From NCBI RefSeq assembly GCF_000383955.1, contig NZ_KB913013.1, positions 2,648,694-2,712,693 on the forward strand: 64,000 nt of DNA, in the 5' to 3' direction. Source of the stretch: Rudanella lutea DSM 19387 (GTDB taxonomy: Bacteria; Bacteroidota; Bacteroidia; Cytophagales; Spirosomataceae). A program made the translations under genes and the position numbers. Below the pieces are notes generated by a model. The model worked only from the letters and a program-made list of their open reading frames with translations, searched no databases and was not told the origin of the DNA. Positions 8,890 through 18,184 of this stretch are shown here, piece by piece (within the stretch, counting starts at the first letter, position 1; each line of letters begins with the position of its first letter).

Positions 8890-8965
8890 CGTCGACACGT
8901 CGAACCGTCGAACCGTCGAACCCGGAACATGGCTTGATCGTATTACCCAATCGCTCACTTGTGCC

Positions 8966-9367
8966 ATGAACCGATTCCAGTTTTTAAAACATCTGGGGCT
9001 TTCCGGAGCCGCCCTGCTGACAGCGCTCGCAGCCTGCCAAACCGGCGAAGTTGCCCCGGTCGGACCCGTTGATTTTGAGGTTGATCTGAACGATCCGGAC
9101 AGCCTGCCCCTCGCGCGCGTTGGCGGATTCATTGTTCGTAATGGCGTGGTCGTAGCGCATACATCAGCCAATACGTTTGTGGCTGTCACGCATACGTGTA
9201 GCCACGAAGGGCGCGAGCAGGTCACCTGGCGAAACGGCGAATTTTACTGCACCGCGCACGGCGCCCGCTTCGATACGGGCGGCAAAGGCTTGAATAAAGA
9301 AGGGCAACGCGGCCTGACCGTGTATTCGATTGAGCAGAAAGGCAACTTACTGCGTATTCATTCGTAA
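8966..9367 (+). CDS. Rieske [2Fe-2S] lipoprotein
   Basis: 133 residues from the ATG at 8966. The signal peptide ends in a lipobox (LAAC, Cys24). The cluster ligands are intact: C78-x-H80 (TCSHEG) and C95-x2-H98 (CTAHGARFD), giving a two-Cys/two-His Rieske centre; the spacing fits small ferredoxin-like Rieske proteins. Probably a periplasm- or membrane-anchored electron carrier. A longer frame upstream overlaps the previous gene and is not needed. Just upstream (about 8890-8925) is a short tandem repeat of a GTCGAACC-type word. The electron partner is not apparent from the neighbours. Confidence 0.9.
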   Translation: MNRFQFLKHLGLSGAALLTALAACQTGEVAPVGPVDFEVDLNDPDSLPLARVGGFIVRNGVVVAHTSANTFVAVTHTCSHEGREQVTWRNGEFYCTAHGARFDTGGKGLNKEGQRGLTVYSIEQKGNLLRIHS

Positions 9368-9400
9368 CAGGCCCGCCCGATAGCACTGACTATTCATACA

Positions 9401-9424
9401 AAAACCCGCCAATTGGCGGGTTTT
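9401..9424. terminator. Bidirectional terminator
   Basis: Perfect 10-bp stem AAAACCCGCC / GGCGGGTTTT with an AATT loop, lying between the convergent genes ending at 9367 and 9447. Confidence 0.9.
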
Positions 9425-9446
9425 CTGGTTAAACAGGCAGATAGAA

Positions 9447-9824
9447 TTAGTGACTGTGCTGGGTGCGACAGTTCCAGATATTGTAAAGGTGCGAGCCCAC
9501 CAAACCCAGTGAAGCTACGTACGCTGCGTATTCGAACAACTCACTCACATCTTCCAGAATGATACAAACGGCAAACAGGCCTAAAAAGCCCCACAGGGCC
9601 CGGCGTACCCCAACGGGTGCGTGCCGGGTAGCAAAGAAAACCGCCACAATATTGACGCCGATAAAGATGTAATCTAAGCTCAGGTAGCTCGTTCGAACAA
9701 CATCGTTCTTTAGTAATGACGACGTAACGAGCAAGACCGGGGTAATCAGGCAATGAATGAGGCAGAGCACCGAACCGGTGATACCAACGTAATCGGCTCT
9801 ATGGGAGGTAAGACTGCTTTTCAT
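9447..9824 (-). CDS. MerC domain-containing membrane protein
   Basis: 125 residues from the ATG at 9822-9824. Four hydrophobic segments are visible. The first holds the MerC-type motif GSVLCLIHCLITP (C21-x2-H24-C25), the metal-contacting motif of MerC-family transporters. The protein ends in a His/Cys tail (WNCRTQHSH). In Bacteroidota such genes often sit in zinc or metal homeostasis contexts rather than mercury resistance, and no other mer gene is nearby. The 17-bp dyad at 9879-9895, overlapping a possible -7 element, suggests control by a Fur/Zur-type regulator. Metal specificity is inference. Confidence 0.8.
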   Translation of the reverse strand: MKSSLTSHRADYVGITGSVLCLIHCLITPVLLVTSSLLKNDVVRTSYLSLDYIFIGVNIVAVFFATRHAPVGVRRALWGFLGLFAVCIILEDVSELFEYAAYVASLGLVGSHLYNIWNCRTQHSH

Positions 9825-9878
9825 GGACAACAAATTGCGTTCAGCTTGGTCAGACGTGTAGGTGTCTAACCACAATTG

Positions 9879-9895
9879 TTGCAGCAAAGTTGCAA
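9879..9895 (-). promoter_or_regulatory. Putative Fur/Zur-type operator upstream of the MerC gene
   Basis: The plus-strand sequence TTGCAGCAAAGTTGCAA is a 17-bp dyad with one mismatched pair (TTGCAAC-TTT-GcTGCAA on the gene strand). Read on the minus strand it overlaps CAACTTTG, which differs by one base from the -7 consensus TAnnTTTG, so a bound repressor would block transcription. It sits 55 nt upstream of the start at 9824. Confidence 0.5.
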
Positions 9896-9910
9896 AAACT
9901 TACGCACAAT

Positions 9911-10609
9911 TCAGAATATCTTTGTCAGAACGGTGTACCCCATCAGCTTGCCACTTTTGTTGTATGTCTCTGTTCGAACATCGAAAATAGTTTTGTCGCT
10001 GCGGTAATTTACACTTTTCAGGCTCACCGGAATACCGATACCCATGACCCGGTTTTTCATGTCGAAATCCGACGACACTTTGTACACCTCAAACGTACCG
10101 GCCGGGGTGGTCAGCGTCTCCTTCCCGTCGACCTGCCGATTGGTCATCTGAAGGCTCGACTCCATCATGAGCGAGCCGTTGGTATAAAATTCGGCTTCCA
10201 TTTGCCCATCGGTCAGTTTCTGGCCAACACTCATCTGCCGGGGGTACGCTAACTGATTGGCTTTCATCCGCATTTCGGCGTCTTTAAACGCCTGATTTTG
10301 TCCTGATGCCAGCATACCCGACAGGTCGGCTACGAGTTGGTCGCCGGTGCAGGTGTATTTGACTAAGCTGGGTGCCTGTCGGCTTTTACCTTTCTCATCG
10401 AGCGACTGAAACTCCAGCTCGACAATGGTGCTGCTCCCTTCTTTCCGCACATTTTTCACGAGGTACGTCATGCGGCCATTCGGCTTGTCTTTGGCCGTGT
10501 AGCTCTGCATTTCGTAACCCATACCGGGCTTAAACGTCAGGCCGAGGCAGTCTTGCGCCAGCAGTCGAAGGGGCAACAATCCCAGCAGCAGCAGAAGTAG
10601 ATTTTTCAC
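9911..10609 (-). CDS. TapB/DUF3108-like exported protein
   Basis: 232 residues if translation begins at the GTG at 10607-10609, which directly precedes a strong signal peptide (VKNLLLLLLGLLPLRLLAQ). The upstream in-frame extension lacks a sensible start. The mature protein is beta-rich (FKPGMGYEMQSYTAKDKPNG, LVKNVRKEGSSTIVELEF, LTTPAGTFEVYKVSSDF, ETYNKSGKLMGYTVLTKI) and matches the layout of TapB/DUF3108-like periplasmic proteins, which end with the polypeptide reporting a 'gave structure to' a beta-barrel-like fold. Biochemical role unknown. It follows the UbiA gene in the same direction with an 80-nt gap and may be cotranscribed. Confidence 0.6.
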   Translation of the reverse strand: MKNLLLLLLGLLPLRLLAQDCLGLTFKPGMGYEMQSYTAKDKPNGRMTYLVKNVRKEGSSTIVELEFQSLDEKGKSRQAPSLVKYTCTGDQLVADLSGMLASGQNQAFKDAEMRMKANQLAYPRQMSVGQKLTDGQMEAEFYTNGSLMMESSLQMTNRQVDGKETLTTPAGTFEVYKVSSDFDMKNRVMGIGIPVSLKSVNYRSDKTIFDVRTETYNKSGKLMGYTVLTKIF

Positions 10610-10689
10610 GATACAGTACGGGTTTGCGTTTAAATAGCTAAAGCTATACAACCCGCCCGAATGGAACGTAAAGCTTTGAGCCAACGGCC

Positions 10690-11562
10690 TCAAACCCAGA
10701 TCATACTGCTCACGCCCATAAGCATGATAGCCTTGCAGAGCTGGCTCAGAAACGCAAAGTCGCGTTTGGTATCAGCCCGGACCAGCCGGTACACCAGTCC
10801 CGTAATGGGCACCAGCATGACGAAAAAGATAACGTTCAGGTTGGGGTTTTTCAGGTCACCGGCTACAATGAACAGGGTAGCGATAAAACTGGCAATGAGT
10901 ACGTACAAAAACGCTTTGGTTCGGCGGATGCCCCAAACAATAGGCAAGGTTCGGCAACCAAAACGAGCATCGCCCCGCACATCTTCCATGTCTTTGATGA
11001 TTTCCCGCACGAGCGTAATCACAAACGCAAACGACGCATAAATGAGCAACAGATCTACGTTTTGCCGGTAATAAACCGCCAGCACCAGCAACGACAGGGC
11101 CGTCAGAAACGATACGATCAGGTTACCAATAAACGGTTGCCGCTTAAACTGAGCCGAGTAAAACCAGAGCAACGTAGCTGATAATACGTTGACCACAAAC
11201 ACCCATTTGTCAACGTACAGACCTACAGCGCATCCCGCCAGATTGAGCAGTTGGTGCGCCCCCATGGCTACCCGTCGCTTCAGGTAACGCCCGATTACTA
11301 CGCGCTCCGGCTTGTTGATGATGTCGATCTTGATGTCGAAATAGTCATTGATAATGTAACCTGCTGCGGCAATGCAAACCGTGGAGAAACAAAGCAGCAG
11401 AATGACCGGATCGAGCAGAGCCTCCCGCAATGGGGCCCCGGTGGGGGCAATGATGCACAGGCGGGCCAGATACTGGGTCAGCACGATAATCAGCAGGTTT
11501 CGGACGCGGATCAGGCGCACGAACCCCAGCAAAAACGCCCAAAATGGCAGACGACGGGTCAT
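10690..11562 (-). CDS. UbiA-family prenyltransferase
   Basis: 290 residues from the ATG at 11560-11562; the exact -7 element TACCTTTG at 11593-11600 lies just upstream, which argues against the earlier ATG at 11592. About eight membrane helices. The two aspartate-rich motifs of UbiA enzymes are present: NDYFDIKID (N72-D80) and KDMEDVRGD in the later cytosolic loop. These bind the polyprenyl diphosphate through Mg2+. Bacteroidota members of this type are often annotated as geranylgeranylglycerol-phosphate geranylgeranyltransferases, but the acceptor cannot be decided here. Divergent from bshA. Confidence 0.85.
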   Translation of the reverse strand: MTRRLPFWAFLLGFVRLIRVRNLLIIVLTQYLARLCIIAPTGAPLREALLDPVILLLCFSTVCIAAAGYIINDYFDIKIDIINKPERVVIGRYLKRRVAMGAHQLLNLAGCAVGLYVDKWVFVVNVLSATLLWFYSAQFKRQPFIGNLIVSFLTALSLLVLAVYYRQNVDLLLIYASFAFVITLVREIIKDMEDVRGDARFGCRTLPIVWGIRRTKAFLYVLIASFIATLFIVAGDLKNPNLNVIFFVMLVPITGLVYRLVRADTKRDFAFLSQLCKAIMLMGVSSMIWV

Positions 11563-11592
11563 GATCGGTTTATAAGGGCTCGTTAAGGGCAT

Positions 11593-11600
11593 CAAAGGTA
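11593..11600 (-). promoter_or_regulatory. -7 promoter element of the UbiA gene
   Basis: The minus strand reads TACCTTTG, an exact TAnnTTTG match, about 31 nt before the ATG. No convincing -33 TTG partner is visible. Confidence 0.5.
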
Positions 11601-11732
11601 GAAAGTTTCGGTACGTTGGTAAACCCCGTTTTATTAGCTGGACACAATGTTTTGCCCGTTGCGGGAAATCATTTGCGGGAGAAACGATGTTGTCGTGTAA
11701 AACCGTTCGCACAAGCGGCCCATTCGTTCTCC

Positions 11733-12881
11733 ATGAAAATAGGTATAGTCTGTTATCCCACGTTTGGGGGCAGTGGCGTTGTCGCCACTGAATTAGGTAA
11801 AGCGCTGGCCCAGAATGGCCACCAGATTCACTTCATTACCTACCAGCAACCCCCCAGGCTGGATTTTTTCAACGAGAACGTTTTCTACCACGAGGTCAAT
11901 ATTCCCTCGTACCCACTGTTTCAGTTTCCACCCTACGAAACGGCTTTGGCCAGCGAAATGGTCAATGTGGTGCTGAACGAGAACGTCGATCTGCTGCACG
12001 TACACTACGCCATTCCGCACGCATCGGCGGCCTACATGGCGAAAATGATTCTGCGGTCGCAGGGGCGGCATGTGCCCGTTGTGACTACCCTGCACGGTAC
12101 CGACATTACGCTGGTGGGCAAAGATGCCTCCTACGAACCGGTCGTAACGTTTAGTATCAACGAATCGGACGGGGTCACGGCGGTTTCCGAAAATCTGCGG
12201 CAAGACACCTACGCCCACTTCAACATCACCCGCGAGGTGGAGGTAATTCCGAACTTCATTGACCTGACCCGGTTTAAACGGCAGAACAAAGACCATTTCA
12301 AAACGGCCATTTGCCCCAACGGCGAGAAGCTGGTGGTGCACACCTCCAACTTTCGGCGGGTGAAACGTATCGACGATGCCGTGATGACGTTTTACCACCT
12401 CCGTCAGCAGATTCCGGTGAAGCTACTCCTGGCCGGCGACGGCCCCGAGCGGACTCGTATTCAGCAACTGTGTCGCGAACTCGGTATCAGCGACGATGTC
12501 CGGTTTTTGGGTAAACTCGATGCCGTCGAGGAGATCTTGTCGGTGGCCGATTTGTTTCTGATGCCTTCCGAAAACGAAAGCTTCGGGTTGGCGGCTCTCG
12601 AAGCACTGGCCTGCGAGGTGCCCCTGATCACGTCGAACGCGGGGGGTCTGCCGGAGCTGAACATTGGGGGAGTTACGGGTTTTCTGAGCCCCGTAGGCGA
12701 CGTAGCCGACATGGTCAAAAACGCCCTGTACGTACTTGATGACGAGAATCTGCCCCGTTTCAAGGAAAATGCTCTGGCCCGCGCCCGCGAATTCGAACTG
12801 TCGAAAATTCTGCCTTTGTATGAGCAACATTACGAGCGCGTTTTAACAACCAGCAGTGGACAATTGACAACGAACAACTGA
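11733..12881 (+). CDS. bshA: N-acetyl-alpha-D-glucosaminyl L-malate synthase
   Basis: 382 residues from the ATG at 11733. A GT4-family glycosyltransferase that joins UDP-GlcNAc and L-malate in the first step of bacillithiol synthesis. The BshA-specific opening MKIGIVCYPTFGGSGVVATE is intact, followed by HFITYQQPPR, LLHVHYAIPHASAAYMAK and VTTLHGTDITLVG. The C-terminal half carries the nucleotide-sugar loop (PSENESFGLAALEALACEVP). The last codons (TTSSGQLTTNN) are written in the same tandem-repeat DNA that forms the following hairpin, so the native C-terminus may have been replaced. Links to the bacilliredoxin at 52641. Confidence 0.93.
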   Translation: MKIGIVCYPTFGGSGVVATELGKALAQNGHQIHFITYQQPPRLDFFNENVFYHEVNIPSYPLFQFPPYETALASEMVNVVLNENVDLLHVHYAIPHASAAYMAKMILRSQGRHVPVVTTLHGTDITLVGKDASYEPVVTFSINESDGVTAVSENLRQDTYAHFNITREVEVIPNFIDLTRFKRQNKDHFKTAICPNGEKLVVHTSNFRRVKRIDDAVMTFYHLRQQIPVKLLLAGDGPERTRIQQLCRELGISDDVRFLGKLDAVEEILSVADLFLMPSENESFGLAALEALACEVPLITSNAGGLPELNIGGVTGFLSPVGDVADMVKNALYVLDDENLPRFKENALARAREFELSKILPLYEQHYERVLTTSSGQLTTNN

Positions 12882-13033
12882 CAACGAACAACGAGCAGCG
12901 AACAACTGACAACGAACAACTGACAACCAGCAACGAACAGTTAATAACTATCTGCAGTTCACCGCTAACTGTTCGTTGTTAACTGATACCTGTTCGTTGT
13001 TCACTGGTAACTGTTCATTGTTCACCCATAACT
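12850..13033. repeat. Tandem-repeat hairpin (GAACAACTGACAAC family)
   Basis: The left half is a degenerate tandem repeat of AACGAACAACTGAC words and the right half repeats GTTCGTTGTTAACTG words, so the halves are complementary. The core pairs 12929-12943 with 12966-12980 (14 of 15 bases). The left arm overlaps the last 11 codons of bshA and the right arm ends 7 nt before the ndh start codon. Not CRISPR: units are short, degenerate and inverted. Confidence 0.8.
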
Positions 13034-13039
13034 GAATTT

Positions 13040-14383
<1,344 letters not shown>

Positions 14384-14411
14384 CCTATTTTTTTCACTAA
14401 AATAAGTTCTG

Positions 14412-14441
14412 TTTGTATGTTCTGCCCATTCCATAATCTTA
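14412..14441 (+). promoter_or_regulatory. Possible promoter of the lipid hydroxylase gene
   Basis: TTTG (14412-14415), 18 nt, then TAATCTTA (14434-14441), a near match to TAnnTTTG. It would leave a leader of about 165 nt, in which nothing else is recognised. Confidence 0.3.
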
Positions 14442-14614
14442 GCTGAACCCAGAGGTGGTCAAGTGAGTTTACCACATAGTTTTGCGCACTATTCTACTGT
14501 ACCAAGCATGTGCAGAAGGGCCGTTGCGAGCGCATAACCGTGTTACAACCTCTTGTTCAACCGGTTAGCCTCGTTTATCGACCAGCCTGCATACGAATCA
14601 ACAACAACCTTATT

Positions 14615-15253
14615 ATGCAAGCTAAAATAGACGATTTCCGCCCGGGTTACCATGCCCGTCCTAAAAACAACGGTACCAAACAACTTTTCGACAACCCCAT
14701 TCTGGAGGCCCTTTCGCGCACCCACATTATGGTGCCCATCAGCATGTGGCTGGTTTCGTCGGCCGTACTGATGTGGTATGCCTTCACCTACACCGATATG
14801 TCGAATGGCGCCATTGGCGGGTTGTTTGTCGGTGGCTTTTTCATCTTCACCCTGTTCGAGTACATTCTGCACCGGTTTTTGTACCACCTGGAGCCGAAAA
14901 CTCCGCAGCGGGCTAAAATTCAGTACACGTTTCACGGCGTACACCACGAGTACCCGAAGGATAAAACCCGTTTGGCCATGCCTCCAGCGCTGGCAATCTT
15001 TATGTGGCTGGCCTTTTTCGGCTTTTTCTTCCTGATTATGGGCGAGGCCTCGTATGCGTTCTTTCCGGGATTTCTGGTAGGCTACTCGGGTTATCTGGCC
15101 ATCCACTTCATTGTGCACGCCTACGCTCCACCTAAAAACTTCTTTAAGTGGCTCTGGATCAACCATAGCATCCACCACTACAAGAACGAAGATAGCAACT
15201 ACGGGGTATCATCGCCCCTGTGGGACCACATCTTCGGGACGTATCAGAAATAG
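14615..15253 (+). CDS. Fatty acid 2-hydroxylase-like membrane di-iron enzyme (sterol desaturase superfamily)
   Basis: 212 residues from the ATG at 14615. Four membrane helices with the histidine clusters of the fatty-acid-hydroxylase superfamily in order: HRFLYH (about 90), HGVHHEYP (about 108), HFIVHAY (about 167) and HSIHHYKNEDSNYGVSSPLWD (about 187-205; the final block is close to those of Scs7/FA2H). These ligate a di-iron centre that hydroxylates acyl chains using O2. In Bacteroidota sphingolipid or sulfonolipid hydroxylation is a plausible role (inference). A longer frame upstream is not supported. The stop codon abuts a hairpin. Confidence 0.85.
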   Translation: MQAKIDDFRPGYHARPKNNGTKQLFDNPILEALSRTHIMVPISMWLVSSAVLMWYAFTYTDMSNGAIGGLFVGGFFIFTLFEYILHRFLYHLEPKTPQRAKIQYTFHGVHHEYPKDKTRLAMPPALAIFMWLAFFGFFFLIMGEASYAFFPGFLVGYSGYLAIHFIVHAYAPPKNFFKWLWINHSIHHYKNEDSNYGVSSPLWDHIFGTYQK

Positions 15254-15347
15254 AGGAGGAAGGAGAAAGCAATAAAAGGAGAAGGGAGGCTGACACACTG
15301 GATATGTTGCGTCAGCCTCCCTTTTCCCTTTCCCCCCTTCGCCCTTT
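15253..15347. repeat. Purine-tract hairpin (GGAGAAGGGA family)
   Basis: The left arm (15253-15292) is a run of AGGAGAAGGGAGG-like purine words and the right arm (15311-15347) its pyrimidine complement; the core GGGAGGCTGAC / GTCAGCCTCCC is perfect. It fills the whole gap between the convergent genes ending at 15253 and 15346 and probably terminates both. Confidence 0.85.
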
Positions 15348-16119
15348 AATTTATATACGACTCCCCTGCCTGCCCAAACAGAACCGGCACCGATACGTAC
15401 GCGTCGAGTTGCTCATTGAGCACCAGTACGCTGATGATCGAGTCGGCGCTGGCCAATAAAGGCCGTTGGGCGTCGGCCAGCTTGCGCGCACCGGCTCGGG
15501 TTACGGCATAGGCGTGAGTACAATCATGCAGCCCCGCCCGACGAAGATTGGCCGAGTACGTCCGGGGCAGGTAATTACGGGCCTCCCGGCGCGACCACCG
15601 CAGCACCCCCAGCGGACTCACCAGGTTATAAAACCACTGCTTGCGCCGTTGCGCCGTGTTTAGCTCTTCGTTTTTGGTGTATCCCAAATAAAGCAGGTCC
15701 CAACGGGCGGGCAGCTGTTCGAGCACCCGGGGCAGTTGGTTGAGTCGGTCAATGCAGGGCACCACATCGTCCTCAAAAATCAAAACCCGCTCATACCCTT
15801 CCCGAACCATCTCCTCGTAAATAGCCCGGTGCGACAGCGCACAGGCAATTTCACCCGTCATCAGCCCTTCGGGATGAATGTACCGGGGTTCGCGCACGGT
15901 CACATCGTCAATCAGCCCCTGCCGGATCATATCGTCTCGGTCGATATCCAGCTTATCGACAGCCCAGTAAATATCGTAGTTAAGCCCCCGGAGAAGCTCC
16001 CGAAAACGAGCGTGCCGGTCGGTAGCCCGACGCAGGCTAATCACGTATATTTTGTCGAAATAATCGTTCAATGCCGCCCAGGCATCACGCGTTTCAGACG
16101 CAACAGATTCAACAGCCAT
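15346..16119 (-). CDS. Glycosyltransferase family 25 protein
   Basis: 257 residues. The GT25 signature is visible in order: DKIYVISLRRATDRHARF (about 23-40), GEIACALSHRAIYEEMV (about 88-104), RVLIFEDDVVP (about 109-119, with the D-D of the metal/nucleotide site) and the C-terminal DSIISVLVLNEQLDAYV region. The family includes LPS beta-1,4-galactosyltransferases and collagen glucosyltransferases; here a role in surface polysaccharide is likely but the sugar is unknown. An exact -7 element (TAAGTTTG) lies at 16148-16155. No other cell-surface genes are next to it. Confidence 0.85.
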   Translation of the reverse strand: MAVESVASETRDAWAALNDYFDKIYVISLRRATDRHARFRELLRGLNYDIYWAVDKLDIDRDDMIRQGLIDDVTVREPRYIHPEGLMTGEIACALSHRAIYEEMVREGYERVLIFEDDVVPCIDRLNQLPRVLEQLPARWDLLYLGYTKNEELNTAQRRKQWFYNLVSPLGVLRWSRREARNYLPRTYSANLRRAGLHDCTHAYAVTRAGARKLADAQRPLLASADSIISVLVLNEQLDAYVSVPVLFGQAGESYIN

Positions 16120-16147
16120 TAGAGCGTTTTTGATAGAGTGTAACCGA

Positions 16148-16155
16148 CAAACTTA
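16148..16155 (-). promoter_or_regulatory. -7 promoter element of the GT25 gene
   Basis: The minus strand reads TAAGTTTG, an exact TAnnTTTG match, 29 nt before the ATG at 16119. Confidence 0.5.
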
Positions 16156-16203
16156 CGACAATTGGCGCGGATCATTCTAAACTCTCGACTCAACCATGTA
16201 CGA

Positions 16204-16361
16204 CAGGGTGTAGGACAAGTTTAATTTTTCGACCGCCCGGCGGCCCGGAAGATTACAGGATGTACAGGATTATTTATAGGGAAGAAAATCCTGTACATCC
16301 TGTAATCCTGTCGAAAAGACCTTCCGTCGAGCTTATCACAAAGAACTTGTCCTACACCCTG
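16204..16361. repeat. Dispersed ACAGGATTACAGGAT hairpin element, copy 2 (nested inverted repeat)
   Basis: The outer arms are perfect over 18 bp: CAGGGTGTAGGACAAGTT (16204-16221) and its complement (16344-16361). Nested inside is a perfect 21-bp inverted repeat (16251-16271 with 16287-16307) whose word is GATTACAGGATGTACAGG. It shares sequence with the copy at 4660-4746. It occupies the gap between two minus-strand genes. Confidence 0.85.
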
Positions 16362-16368
16362 GCTCGAA

Positions 16369-18006
16369 CTACCGCAGCAGTCGGTCGATCAATTTGGTGA
16401 GTTGCGCGTTGTCGTCGGGCAGAAACGTATTCGCCCGGGCGGTTTTTCCGTCGCGATTTAGCAGAAACGCCCCCGTAAATTGCCCGGCACCCAGCCGCAT
16501 CATTAGCTCCTGAAGCTGACCGGCGGTAGCCAGGATATGGTCGCCCCGTAGGTTGTTTCGGATCAGGTATTCGAGCAACTGCTCACGCTCGGCGGCATCG
16601 CCCTGAGCCGTAACGTACAGTAGCGACAGTTCGCTCGGTGCGTACTGCTCACGCAGTTGCTGAGCCAAAGCCGCCAGCCGCCGGTTTTCTTCGTCGCTAA
16701 GCGTCCACAAAAATACATACACCAACCGGCTTCGGTTGCGGCTAAGCCAGGTATCGAGCAGGGCACCACCCTTCTGCGTGCTGTTTTCCGAAATCAGAAT
16801 CCCCGTGGCCAGTTCGGCATTGTCGTTGGTTTTGGGGTTGAGCCCCGCAATGGCCCGCCGAAACCGGGCGCTGTCGGCTACGGCCAGGGTGTACAGCTCA
16901 TCGAGCGACTGAATCACCCGCGTATCCGTGAGCTGCGGGCGACCATACTCGTACAGAAGTCGGCTGTTTCGGATGCTCGATGTCTGAAACCCGTTAGCGA
17001 GCCAGGTAGCCATCACCATCTGCACCGATGGCGTATCAATGAGGCTCCGGGCTTTGTCGGCCATGGTCTCAAAACTGACCAGCCGTTGCAGGGTATCAGG
17101 GCTACGTTGCAAAATCCGTTGCAGATACCGCATATCCGAAGCCCGCGCTGAGTTAGCCGCCTGCCAGCCTTCCAGGCGGCTTTTTTCTTCGGCGGTCAGG
17201 TCACGGCCGTACCGCAACATAAGCGACGCCAACCGCCCTACCGGTAGCGAGTAGGTCTGAAACGGGTCGTGCTGCACCACGTAACTCGCCAACCGACCCA
17301 CCGACACAGCGCGGGCTGCCGTCAGAATCGGGTCAGCGGCCGGGCGCAGGCTATCGGTTAGCGTTGGGGGTAGCTTCCGGTTTTCGGCGCTTGCCATATC
17401 GTACACAAACGAAGCCGCGTTGTAGCGGTTGGTATTGCCGATCCACTGCTCCACCAGCGGAAACACGGCCTCGCCCCCCTGCTGCCGAAACTTCCGGAAC
17501 GCGGCCGCATAGGCCGTGTACACCCGGCTGAACACCGACGCGGGCGACTGCCCCGATACCTGCTCGGAAAGCCGCGTGGCATCGACCGGGTTCTGCCGGG
17601 CTTCGAAGGCTTTGTAGCGGGCAAATTGCCGGTTTACCTGCGCATTGACACCCCCAAACGTAAACGGCACCGCCGACCGGAAGAGCGAGTCAGCGTCGAG
17701 GGTAATGGTCAGGGTACCGGGTGCTGCCAGAAACGCCGTGCGCACCGGTCCAAATGCGAGCGACATTTCTTCCTGACCTAAAATGAGGGGCATTTTTACG
17801 GCAAACGTACCGTCGGGGTTAAGCGGAGCCGGCCGGATGAGCTCGGCCTCTGACCGAAGCATATTGTTGCGGCTGATGAGCACATTGGGCGACTGCCGGT
17901 AGAGCTGAGGGGTCAGATTACGGATGCGGCCCGAAATCAGAACCGAGTCGGTCTGAGCCCAGGCTGCCGGTGCCAGTAACCAGATGAAAAGCAGATAACG
18001 GAGCAT
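16369..18006 (-). CDS. Exported protein with degenerate thioredoxin-like C-terminal domain
   Basis: 545 residues from the ATG at 18004-18006; a consensus promoter just upstream supports this start. Signal peptide LRYLLFIWLLAPAAWAQ. An N-terminal beta domain (about 20-130, VLISGRIRNLTPQLY... TLTITLDADSLF) and a helical middle resemble DUF4369/TlpA-type periplasmic proteins. The C-terminal part (RLVYVFLWTLSDEENRRLAAL ... FTGAFLLNRDGKTARANTFLP) has the thioredoxin-fold strand order, but the W-C-x-x-C motif is replaced by LWTLSDE, so it cannot be a disulfide oxidoreductase. Probably periplasmic and structural or ligand-binding; function unknown. Confidence 0.6.
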   Translation of the reverse strand: MLRYLLFIWLLAPAAWAQTDSVLISGRIRNLTPQLYRQSPNVLISRNNMLRSEAELIRPAPLNPDGTFAVKMPLILGQEEMSLAFGPVRTAFLAAPGTLTITLDADSLFRSAVPFTFGGVNAQVNRQFARYKAFEARQNPVDATRLSEQVSGQSPASVFSRVYTAYAAAFRKFRQQGGEAVFPLVEQWIGNTNRYNAASFVYDMASAENRKLPPTLTDSLRPAADPILTAARAVSVGRLASYVVQHDPFQTYSLPVGRLASLMLRYGRDLTAEEKSRLEGWQAANSARASDMRYLQRILQRSPDTLQRLVSFETMADKARSLIDTPSVQMVMATWLANGFQTSSIRNSRLLYEYGRPQLTDTRVIQSLDELYTLAVADSARFRRAIAGLNPKTNDNAELATGILISENSTQKGGALLDTWLSRNRSRLVYVFLWTLSDEENRRLAALAQQLREQYAPSELSLLYVTAQGDAAEREQLLEYLIRNNLRGDHILATAGQLQELMMRLGAGQFTGAFLLNRDGKTARANTFLPDDNAQLTKLIDRLLR

Positions 18007-18053
18007 GAGTTGTTGAAACGTTGAACAGATACCTGTTCGGGAAAGACAGGCCT

Positions 18054-18083
18054 CAAAAATAGACAAGTGCCACCTATTCACAA
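18054..18083 (-). promoter_or_regulatory. Promoter of the thioredoxin-like gene
   Basis: On the minus strand, TTG (18081-18083), a 19-nt spacer and TATTTTTG (18054-18061), an exact TAnnTTTG. This is the best-matched Bacteroidota promoter in the window; predicted leader about 40 nt. Confidence 0.6.
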
Positions 18084-18101
18084 GGTGCCAACAGAAATGG
18101 T

Positions 18102-18109
18102 TATCTTTG
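18102..18109 (+). promoter_or_regulatory. -7 promoter element of ffh
   Basis: TATCTTTG, an exact TAnnTTTG match. Transcription would begin near 18116, so the following hairpin would form nearly the whole ffh leader. Confidence 0.5.
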
Positions 18110-18117
18110 CAGAAATA

Positions 18118-18184
18118 CAGACGTTAGATAGTCAGACAATAGACGTTAGACTCGCTGTTGTCTAATGTCCAGTGTCTATTGTCG
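18118..18184. repeat. Tandem-repeat hairpin in the predicted ffh leader (GACRTTAGAC family)
   Basis: The left arm (18118-18151) repeats CAGACGTTAGA/CAGACAATAGACG words, and the right arm (18159-18184, GTCTAATGTCC then GTGTCTATTGTC) is its imperfect complement, with a short loop. It ends 8 nt before the ATG. Same word family as 5343-5459. Confidence 0.75.

Noticed and set aside
12850-13033. Array of short repeats resembling a CRISPR
   Set aside because: Units are about 7-14 nt, degenerate and have no unique spacers; the two halves are inverted. No cas genes nearby.
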